From CAYXVU01 sp964468725 (GTDB lineage Bacteria > Acidobacteriota > Blastocatellia > UBA7656): a stretch of 7,531 bases of DNA. The stretch is from positions 1-7,531 of the forward strand of contig CAYXVU010000274.1 of NCBI GenBank assembly GCA_964468725.1. Direction: 5' to 3'. Of this stretch, positions 1 through 5,598 are shown one piece after another; positions within the stretch are counted from its first letter, which is position 1; every line of letters begins with the position of its first letter. Made by a program: the position numbers and the translations under genes. The notes beneath the pieces are model-generated. The model was not told the DNA's origin. It did no database searches and saw only the letters and a program-made list of their open reading frames with translations.

Positions 1-110
1 AAGTGGCCGAGAGAATCGGTTCCATCGAAAAGGATGATGTCAAGTTCGCCATCCGTAGCGGGCTCAATGCCGGAAAGACGCAGGGAGTAAGCGATGGTTT
101 TCGATTTCAT
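1..110 (-). CDS. possible hypothetical protein, amino-terminal part only
   Basis: A leftward frame opens with ATG (complement of 108-110) and stays open to the window edge, giving 36 codons. It begins MKSKTIAYSLRLSGIEP and continues with an acidic stretch including DGELDIILFDGTDS. I do not recognise the family and see no catalytic motif or signal peptide. About 58% of codons end in G or C, which is compatible with coding but not decisive, because the exactly opposed rightward frame is also open over this stretch. Only a weak CGGGA lies upstream of the ATG. The start overlaps the presumed original start of the ATPase gene (ATG at 94 or 109 on the other strand; 109-111 shares a CATG with this ATG). 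Two divergent genes overlapping at their starts is unusual, so one of the two starts may be wrong. Confidence 0.3.
   Translation of the reverse strand, partial: MKSKTIAYSLRLSGIEPATDGELDIILFDGTDSLGH
83..88 (+). promoter_or_regulatory. ribosome binding site of the original ATPase start
   Basis: The purine-rich run GGGAG lies six bases before ATG 94. That ATG opens the short frame which supplies the missing amino end of the ATPase family, so this site argues that 94 was the original start. No comparable site precedes the TTG at 258. Confidence 0.45.
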
Positions 111-165
111 GAAACACAATCCCGGTCTGGTAAGCGAAGAAGACTTAGAATTCCTATCAAAATGA
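94..165 (+). pseudogene. detached amino-terminal fragment of the ATPase gene
   Basis: From ATG 94 (or ATG 109) a frame reads MVFDFMKHNPGLVSEEDL, then EFLSK, and stops at TGA 163-165. From memory of the family, these ATPases begin with a segment like 'NPG-LS-EEL--SFVVRH-ELE'. The first half of that segment is here. The second half, IKSFVVRHAELEM, is in another frame at 228-266. Joining base 156 directly to base 228 gives DLEFLIKSFVVRHAELE with no gap. This fragment therefore looks like the true start of the downstream gene, split by the inverted-repeat insertion. If expressed alone it would be a 23-residue peptide. Confidence 0.6.
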
Positions 166-225
166 ACCCGCCCTCGTAATTACGGGCGATTATTCAAGAT
201 GCCTGCTCATTTTGATAGGAGTTCT
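147..225. repeat. near-palindromic insertion, MITE-like, inside the ATPase gene
   Basis: The arms are 147-165 (agaattcctatcaaaatga) and 207-225 (tcattttgataggagttct). They are complementary at 18 of 19 positions, and the exception (T151 with G221) can pair as U-G in RNA. The 41-base interior contains a smaller inverted repeat, CGCCC at 169-173 with GGGCG at 184-188, around the palindrome CGTAATTACG (175-184). The flanking 9-mers GAATTCCTA (148-156) and GAGTTCTTA (219-227) match at 7 of 9 positions and lie 71 bases apart. Removing 71 bases restores the ATPase frame. This fits a small non-autonomous element with an approximate target duplication. It has no coding capacity. An RNA hairpin with regulatory use is the alternative. 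Confidence 0.65.
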
Positions 226-257
226 TAATCAAGTCATTCGTCGTCCGGCACGCCGAA

Positions 258-2426
258 TTGGAGATGATTATCGAGGTGCTGCGCGAGAATCGCAGGGCAA
301 CCAATCGTCACCTTCTATTCGTTGCGCCGCGCGGCATGGGAAAGACCACTTTGATGCGGAGGGTCGCAGCGGAAGTGCGGCGCACGGCGGAGCTAAACGA
401 GCGATGGTATCCGCTCCTCTTTTCAGAAGAGGCCTACGAAGTCAGCACGCCGGGAGAGTTCTGGCTGGAGTCGCTGTTCTTTCTGTCTCTGCAAACCGAA
501 GACGAGCGGTGGCAGCGCGCCTACGAAGATTTGAAGCGCGAACCCGATGAACGCCGGTTGCGGGAGCGCGCTTTGGCGCAACTGCTCGATTTTGCCAACG
601 AACAAGGCAAACGCATTCTCTTGGTCGTCAAGAACCTGAATATGCTGGTTGGCGAACAGATGGGGAATAATGCCGATTGGGATTTGCGCCACACCCTGCT
701 CAACGAACCGCGCATTATGCTGCTGGCGACAGCGACTTCGCGCTTCGAAGAGATCGAGCACATCGAAAAGGCCTGGTTCGATCTGTTTTCAATTCACGAA
801 TTGCACCCGCTCGATGAAGAAGAGAGTGCGACGTTGTGGAATGCCATCATGCCGGAAGATTTGACGCCGATGCAACTGCGCCCCATTCAGATTTTGACCG
901 GCGGCAACCCGCGACTCTTGCGCGTGTTGGCCGAGTTTGTCGCGCAGAACTCGATTCAAGAATTGATGGAGAATCTGATTCGGTTGATTGACGACCACAC
1001 CGAATACTTCAAGAGCCAGTTGGATAATCTGCCGCCGGTCGAGCGCAAAGTCTTCGTCTCGTTGCTCGAAAGTTGGGAGCCAACGACAGCGCGCGCCGTC
1101 GCCGAAGCTGCGCGATTGGATGTCAATAAAACCAGTTCGCTGCTGGCGCGGCTGATACAGCGCGGCGCAGTGGTCGCCCGCGAGCGCAGCCGCAAAAAGT
1201 ATTATCAAGTCGCGGAGCGGCTTTATAACATTTACTACCTGATGCGTCGTCGCACCCATCCCGCGAATCGCGTCAAGCTGGCGGTGCGATTTATGACCGC
1301 CTATTTCAGAGGCAAGCGGCTGGTGAAGATCGCTTCCGCCATCGCGCAAGAGGCCTGCCAGTTGGATTCGTTTGCGCGACAAGATCACCTCTGGGCTTAT
1401 TACGGCTTGCTGAGTGAAACGAAAAGTGCGCGCTTGCAGAGAGAGATTTTGGCAGCCGCCCCCGCCGGGTTCTTTCAAAACGAAGACACGCCCCAAGAGT
1501 TACGCCAACTCATACAGACCTTAATGGGCAAATCCGAACAGCCTGCTTTATCACTGGAAGAGATGTTGCAACAACCGGAATTCACAACAAATTTTGTGAG
1601 TCAACTGGACGCATGGGAAAAGCGGTTTTCCGATGCCAAAGGGTTTATTCAAGACTTTTTCAAGATCGGAAATCTATTGTATGTCAAAGGTCGTTTGGCC
1701 GATGCGCTCACAGCTTACGAGAAGTTGTATGCCCTTTTGAATCGGAGAGTGCAAGAAGGTCGTTCTGAGTTGGCCAACGACTTGGCGATGGCGCTGATGA
1801 ACAAGGGGAATGCGCTCTCTGATCTCGGCAAGCTGGCTGAGGCCATCGGCATCTACGACGAGGCGATTGGGATACGGCGGCAGTTGGTCGAAGCGGGGCG
1901 CAGCGAGTTGGCCAACGACTTGGCGAGGGCGCTGATGAACAAAGCCTTTGCATTAGAAACAGAAAAAGAGTCTGATCGCGCACAGGTTTGCTACCGTGAA
2001 GTTGAACAATTATGTAGAACGCAGCTTGAAAAGAATGTTTTTACAGAGACATTTGAGACATTTGCATTGCTGGTTACAGCGTTGACCGGTCAAAAAAAAT
2101 GGATAGAGGCTCTGGCAGCCGTGAAAAGACTCTTACCGTTTGCGCAGGCTCATCCTCTCTCCATCCAACGCATCATAGCGGCGATAACAAAGATTGCGGC
2201 GGCGGGGTATGCCAAAGAGGCGTTGGCCGTCTTACTCGAATCCGAAGGCCGCGACGCGCTCGAACCGCTTGAGGTCGGGCTGAGAATCTTTCTTGAGGAA
2301 GAACCGCTCGCGCCGCAAGAGGTTTACGAAGTCGGTAAAGACGTGGCCAACGATATTCGGGCGATGCAAGCACAACTTGCACCACCCAAACCGCAAGCCA
2401 AAGCGAAACGGAAGCGCAAGACCTGA
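258..2426 (+). CDS. P-loop ATPase with winged helix and C-terminal TPRs, amino end disrupted
   Basis: The continuous frame gives 722 residues from TTG 258. No ATG, GTG or TTG lies between the stop at 216-218 and that TTG, so the start is a fallback. Domains in order: Walker A APRGMGKTT (23-31); the Walker B position ILLVVKNLNML (120-130); a sensor-1-like strand ending in LLATATSRF (155-163); GGNPRLL (215-221), typical of the helical lid; a winged helix (about 258-332); a helical linker; TPR-like helices from about 466; two 46-residue TPR-type repeats (504-549, 550-595); and a basic tail ending AKAKRKRKT. The family resembles STAND/AAA regulators in which nucleotide binding controls a protein scaffold; the partner is unknown. 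Two oddities are the split amino end (see 94-227) and Lys125, where family members as I recall them have Glu. The protein is probably cytoplasmic. It could be a pseudogene. Confidence 0.75.
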   Translation: MEMIIEVLRENRRATNRHLLFVAPRGMGKTTLMRRVAAEVRRTAELNERWYPLLFSEEAYEVSTPGEFWLESLFFLSLQTEDERWQRAYEDLKREPDERRLRERALAQLLDFANEQGKRILLVVKNLNMLVGEQMGNNADWDLRHTLLNEPRIMLLATATSRFEEIEHIEKAWFDLFSIHELHPLDEEESATLWNAIMPEDLTPMQLRPIQILTGGNPRLLRVLAEFVAQNSIQELMENLIRLIDDHTEYFKSQLDNLPPVERKVFVSLLESWEPTTARAVAEAARLDVNKTSSLLARLIQRGAVVARERSRKKYYQVAERLYNIYYLMRRRTHPANRVKLAVRFMTAYFRGKRLVKIASAIAQEACQLDSFARQDHLWAYYGLLSETKSARLQREILAAAPAGFFQNEDTPQELRQLIQTLMGKSEQPALSLEEMLQQPEFTTNFVSQLDAWEKRFSDAKGFIQDFFKIGNLLYVKGRLADALTAYEKLYALLNRRVQEGRSELANDLAMALMNKGNALSDLGKLAEAIGIYDEAIGIRRQLVEAGRSELANDLARALMNKAFALETEKESDRAQVCYREVEQLCRTQLEKNVFTETFETFALLVTALTGQKKWIEALAAVKRLLPFAQAHPLSIQRIIAAITKIAAAGYAKEALAVLLESEGRDALEPLEVGLRIFLEEEPLAPQEVYEVGKDVANDIRAMQAQLAPPKPQAKAKRKRKT
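1767..1943 (+). repeat. two near-identical TPR-coding repeats, 138-bp period
   Basis: Bases 1767-1805 and 1905-1943 agree at 37 of 39 positions and lie exactly 138 bases (46 codons) apart. Both encode ELANDLA-ALMNK. The unit is longer than a classic 34-residue TPR and resembles the roughly 42-residue kinesin-light-chain type. Such closeness at DNA level points to a recent duplication and to likely copy-number change by recombination. Confidence 0.8.
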
Positions 2427-2446
2427 TGCGCGGATTCCCTACGCTG

Positions 2447-2485
2447 CCCTTGCGATCTTTGCGCCTTTGCGCCTTTGCGTTGAAA
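2447..2485. repeat. CTTTGCGC-type intergenic repeat
   Basis: Three 8-bp units, CTTTGCGC, CTTTGCGC and CTTTGCGT (2457-2480), are followed by TGAAA and preceded by a degenerate copy. On the opposite strand the stretch reads as the peptide FNAKAQRRKDRKG. I recognise that peptide as the spurious translation product of a repeat scattered through many environmental bacterial genomes. It sits between the convergent ends of the ATPase and propeller genes. I see no strong hairpin with a T tract here, so a terminator role is not supported. Confidence 0.7.
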
Positions 2486-2503
2486 TGGCTGAGCGACTCC
2501 GCC

Positions 2504-3856
2504 TCATCTGCCGATGGCAAAGACATGGTGTTGGGTTCTGACAAACATCATCCCCGATGCGATTGCCGGTGTGGTCATCAGCAGTTCGCCCATCGGGTTG
2601 GTAGCCAGCACTTCGAACTTCGCGCCCGCTTTGACGACGAACATTTCGCCGTCTTCGCTGGGCAGATAAATCTTTCCGTCAGCGGCGACGGGCGAACCGC
2701 TGAAGCCGCCGCCTTTGTGAGGCAAACGCTGGCGGTAAATCTCTTCGCCGGTCTTCAGATTGTAACAATCGAGCAAGCCTTGATTGGCGAGCACGTACAG
2801 ATACTCGCCGTAAATCAGCGGCGTCGGCATGTATGACCCGCGTTGCATCCTGCTCCATGCGATGTCTTTGCTGGTCGTCTGATCCTTCGCCAAAGTGATG
2901 TCGCCCGTCGCCCCGGCGCGGATGACGAAGATCGGCGCTTCGGGACGGCGACCGCTGGCGACGACAATCAGGTCATCGGCAAAGATCGGCGTCGGCGCAG
3001 TAATCTTTGAACTGCCGCCAAGCCGCCACAACTCTTTTCCGGTCATCGGGTCATACCCGCGAATGAAGTTCGAAGCGTTGGTTACGACTTCGGTTCGCGT
3101 CTTGCCCGCATAGATTGTCGGCGTTCCCCATGACGGAAACTCTTCGCGCGGCGTGCGCCATACCTCTTTGCCGGTTTTGATGTTGACGGCTAACAGGAAA
3201 TCCTCTTTCTGCGTGTCGCACTGCACAATGACGAGGTCTTGATAGATGATGGGCGAACTGGCTGTTCCCCATTCGTAACTCGGCACATCATACGCACCGG
3301 CATCTAACACGCCCAAATCTTTCTTCCAAACGAGGCGGCCTTTCAGGTCGAAAGCGTACAACCCTTGCGAGCCGAAAAAGGCGACGACGTACCGGCCATC
3401 GGTTGCGGGCGTCGAGTTGGCATAGGTCGCTTTGATGTGACGCTTCTCGCGCGGCACGCCTTCGTAGGCAATCTTTTGCCAGACGATTTTGCCGCTCTTC
3501 TTATCGAGCGCATAGACAACCCACTTGTGAATCGAGCGATCCGCCGAAGCGTCGCCATCGCCATACAACCCGTGCCGAAAGCTGCCATCGCCTTGACTGC
3601 TGATGGCCGTCGTCACAAAGACGAGATTGCCCCAAACGACCGGGCTGGAATGCGCCAATCCCGGAATGCGGGTTTTCCATTTGATATTCGCGCCGTTTTC
3701 GCCGTTCCAGTTGTCGGGCAAGTTTTGCGCTTCGGCAACGCCCGCAGCATGCAGTCCGCGAAAGGACGGCCAGTGATTATCCTGTTTGTCGCTCGCCCGT
3801 GCGCCGCTGAGGAGCGCAAGAATCAGCAAACCCAGACCCATTCTCTTCTTCATCAT
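2504..3856 (-). CDS. exported PQQ-type beta-propeller repeat protein
   Basis: The start is set at ATG 3856, which follows GAGG at a spacing of five bases; a second ATG comes directly after it and a TTG lies at 3877. The product is 450 residues. Residues 1-21 form a signal peptide (MMKKR, hydrophobic LGLLILALLSG, then ARA before the likely cut), so it should be periplasmic or outside. The mature protein begins with the HWPSFRG motif common in this group. It then shows propeller strands of the type YALDKKSGKIVW (115-126), YAFDLKGRLVW (167-177), LAVNIKTGKEVW (222-233) and GYDPMTGKELW (267-277). These match PQQ_2 (PF13360), also the fold of BamB. The fold does not prove PQQ binding or enzyme activity, and no dehydrogenase cytochrome or partner gene adjoins it. 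The length is normal and the gene looks intact. Confidence 0.88.
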   Translation of the reverse strand: MMKKRMGLGLLILALLSGARASDKQDNHWPSFRGLHAAGVAEAQNLPDNWNGENGANIKWKTRIPGLAHSSPVVWGNLVFVTTAISSQGDGSFRHGLYGDGDASADRSIHKWVVYALDKKSGKIVWQKIAYEGVPREKRHIKATYANSTPATDGRYVVAFFGSQGLYAFDLKGRLVWKKDLGVLDAGAYDVPSYEWGTASSPIIYQDLVIVQCDTQKEDFLLAVNIKTGKEVWRTPREEFPSWGTPTIYAGKTRTEVVTNASNFIRGYDPMTGKELWRLGGSSKITAPTPIFADDLIVVASGRRPEAPIFVIRAGATGDITLAKDQTTSKDIAWSRMQRGSYMPTPLIYGEYLYVLANQGLLDCYNLKTGEEIYRQRLPHKGGGFSGSPVAADGKIYLPSEDGEMFVVKAGAKFEVLATNPMGELLMTTPAIASGMMFVRTQHHVFAIGR

Positions 3857-3913
3857 CGTCACCTCATCAAGTATCAAGCAGAGGATTCACCTTTTGCTTG
3901 CCCGCTGTAGCGC

Positions 3914-3943
3914 ATCTTACTTCAGCCCACACAAGCCAAACAA
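3914..3943 (-). promoter_or_regulatory. possible sigma-70 type promoter for the propeller gene
   Basis: On the minus strand TTGTTT (3943-3938) and TAAGAT (3919-3914) are separated by 18 bases, and the -10 box lies about 58 bases before ATG 3856. The matches to consensus are only 3/6 and 4/6, so this is a weak candidate. Confidence 0.22.
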
Positions 3944-3988
3944 CCTTGCTCTCATTTTCTCTCCGCTCTGACGGTCTACGAATTAATG

Positions 3989-4017
3989 CGAATCATCGCG
4001 CAGGTCAAAATGATTCG
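3989..4017. promoter_or_regulatory. inverted repeat, possible operator in the divergent region
   Basis: CGAATCAT (3989-3996) and ATGATTCG (4010-4017) are perfect inverted 8-mers separated by 13 bases. They lie between the divergent propeller and MFS genes, 65 bases before the MFS start. The geometry, with half-sites about two helical turns apart, suits a dimeric regulator. No regulator gene is adjacent, so its role is unproven. Confidence 0.3.
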
Positions 4018-4082
4018 TGATGCTTGGCATTGAATCGCGGATGTGCCATTTCCGATCTCGAAACGGCTAGCTTTCGATTACA

Positions 4083-5318
4083 ATGGCGCGTCAGATGAAC
4101 AAAGACCGTGCAGTCCCTCAGCCGCCTTCTCCGACCTCCGAGCCAGCGCCGTCAACCGGACTATCGCGCAGCGCCATTATCATCGGCTTCGTTAGTCTGC
4201 TTTCAGACATCAGCACAGAGATGGCCTATCCGCTGCTGCCTCTCTTTTTGACGCAAACGCTCGGAGCGCCGAAGACGATTGTCGGACTGATCGAAGGCTT
4301 GGCCGTCGGCACAGCAAGCATCGTGGCGAGTCTATCGGGTTGGATTTCGGACAGACTCGGACGGCGCAAGCCGGTCGCCTTCATCGGATACGCGCTCACG
4401 ACGGTGGCAAAGCCGCTCATCGCCTGGGCAACGGCTTGGCCAATCGTGATGGGCGCACGCTTTGCTGATCGCTTCGGCAAAGGCATACGCGGAGCGCCGA
4501 AAGATGCGCTGCTCGCTGAAACGACGAGCCCGGCGCAACGAGGTCGCGCCTATGGATTCGAGCGGACGATGGATTTTACCGGCGCGGTGATGGGGCCGCT
4601 TGCGGGGTTGGCGCTGGTCGGTTGGGCAAGTCTCGATGTGCGAACCGTCTTTCTGATTTCGACGATTCCGGCACTGCTGGCGGCGCTTTTGATTCTTTCG
4701 CTCAAAGAGTCGCGCACCGTTTCCACGTCGGCGAGAAGCTTGCGCTATTCGCTGGCCGGGACGACGCCGGAGTACAGAAAGTTATTGCTGATCGCCGCCG
4801 TCTTTTCGCTGGCCAATTCGGCGAATGCGTTTCTGATTCTGCGCGCCGAATCGTTAGGGCTGGCAACCGGTCGCACGATTCTGGCTTATACGCTTTATAA
4901 CCTGGTTTCGGCGGTTGCGGCATTGCCCGCAGGGGCGGCGAGTGATCGGCTTGGGCGGCGCAATCTGCTCATCATCGGCTATGGAGTTTACGCGCTCGCC
5001 TATGCAGGATTCGGGGCGGCGAACCAAGCGTGGATGGTGTGGCCGCTGTTTGCGCTCTATGGCCTCTTTCCGGCGCTCACCGATGGCGTCGCCAAAGCGA
5101 TGATTGTAGACACCGCAGGAAGCGCAGGCCGCGCAACCGCCATCGGCGTCTATGCAATGGTCGTGGGGTTGACGCAGATTCTGGCAAGCGTGATTGGCGG
5201 CCTATTGTGGGACAAGGTGAACGCCAGCATGACCTTCTACTTTGGCGCAGGGCTGGCGGCGGTTGCTGCATTCTTACTCTTCCGATTATTCCCTAAGCAC
5301 AAGCCGAAGGTCAGCTAA
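4083..5318 (+). CDS. major facilitator superfamily transporter
   Basis: The product is 411 residues, a normal length for a 12-helix MFS carrier in the inner membrane. A hydrophilic proline-rich leader (residues 1-30) precedes the first helix. Family signatures are the helix-1 segment SLLSDISTEMAYPLLP (38-53), the motif A loop GWISDRLGRRKP (86-97), RFADRFGKGIRGAPKDALL (126-144) on the cytoplasmic side of the first half, and a second motif A, SDRLGRRN (287-294), in the C-terminal half. This pattern fits the bacterial 'SD-SSEM' group of MFS proteins, annotated mostly as drug or small-molecule exporters. The substrate cannot be read from sequence. ATG 4083 has no Shine-Dalgarno site, and ATG 4095 (residue 5) is an equal alternative. 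TACAAT overlaps ATG 4083, so a nearly leaderless start at 4095 is possible. The gene appears to be transcribed alone. Confidence 0.88.
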   Translation: MARQMNKDRAVPQPPSPTSEPAPSTGLSRSAIIIGFVSLLSDISTEMAYPLLPLFLTQTLGAPKTIVGLIEGLAVGTASIVASLSGWISDRLGRRKPVAFIGYALTTVAKPLIAWATAWPIVMGARFADRFGKGIRGAPKDALLAETTSPAQRGRAYGFERTMDFTGAVMGPLAGLALVGWASLDVRTVFLISTIPALLAALLILSLKESRTVSTSARSLRYSLAGTTPEYRKLLLIAAVFSLANSANAFLILRAESLGLATGRTILAYTLYNLVSAVAALPAGAASDRLGRRNLLIIGYGVYALAYAGFGAANQAWMVWPLFALYGLFPALTDGVAKAMIVDTAGSAGRATAIGVYAMVVGLTQILASVIGGLLWDKVNASMTFYFGAGLAAVAAFLLFRLFPKHKPKVS

Positions 5319-5516
5319 AGAAAGCGTGTGCAGACCAACGCCAGTCCGGTGTGATGATTCATCTCTCGAATCAGAAAAGGAGACATAGGCAATCTCCTGT
5401 TCTGCGAGAATCCTCTTGTTCCGTGTCCGATCTTCTACCGACACCCGGACGTAACCCAAAGCTGAAGGGAACGGCGAATCCCTCCTGTAAAAATGGGGGT
5501 GCGTTCTGCAATCCGC

Positions 5517-5545
5517 TTGCTCACCTGCGGGCGGGTGAAGATAAT
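5517..5545 (+). promoter_or_regulatory. candidate promoter of the acyl-CoA synthetase gene
   Basis: TTGCTC (5517-5522) and GATAAT (5540-5545) are separated by 17 bases. The -10 box matches the sigma-70 consensus at five of six positions and the -35 box at three. Transcription would start near 5552, giving a leader of about 47 bases. Confidence 0.35.
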
Positions 5546-5584
5546 CTCTCGGTCAGCAATCAATCCCCAACGCATAGCCAGCAA

Positions 5585-5590
5585 AAGGAG
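5585..5590 (+). promoter_or_regulatory. ribosome binding site, acyl-CoA synthetase
   Basis: AAGGAG lies eight bases before ATG 5599 and decides that start over the in-frame ATG at 5611. Confidence 0.7.
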
Positions 5591-5598
5591 AGTCGCAC

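Larger units (their letters stand above)
5319..5598. other. 280-base intergenic region without a convincing gene
   Basis: Short frames on both strands are open here, but none has a ribosome site with good codon use. Two small inverted repeats occur, TGATTC/GAATCA (5355-5360, 5368-5373) and AGGAGA/TCTCCT (5378-5383, 5393-5398), neither followed by a T tract. The second half carries the likely promoter and ribosome site of the acyl-CoA synthetase gene. Confidence 0.6.

Noticed and set aside
163..165. TGA read as selenocysteine or as simple readthrough
   Set aside because: Readthrough would stay in the wrong frame and meet further stops. The downstream ATPase frame is shifted, so recoding of this one codon cannot restore it.
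789..1496. Long leftward open frame of 235 codons opposite the ATPase gene
   Set aside because: It lies fully antisense to the ATPase domain, whose motifs are clear, and its translation resembles no family I know. It is a shadow of high-GC codon use.
2173..2544. Leftward frame containing FNAKAQRRKDRKG
   Set aside because: It overlaps the ends of two genes and draws its only familiar peptide from the intergenic CTTTGCGC repeat, a known source of false ORFs.
5355..5398. Two small hairpins after the MFS gene as a terminator
   Set aside because: The stems are only six base pairs and no T tract follows on either strand.
5430..5590. Leftward short frames, one beginning MRWGLIADREIIF and one reading GYVRVSVEDRT like the start of a serine recombinase
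   Set aside because: The two pieces are in different frames, neither has a ribosome site, and the likeness to recombinases ends after about seven residues. It could be a very old remnant but cannot be supported.
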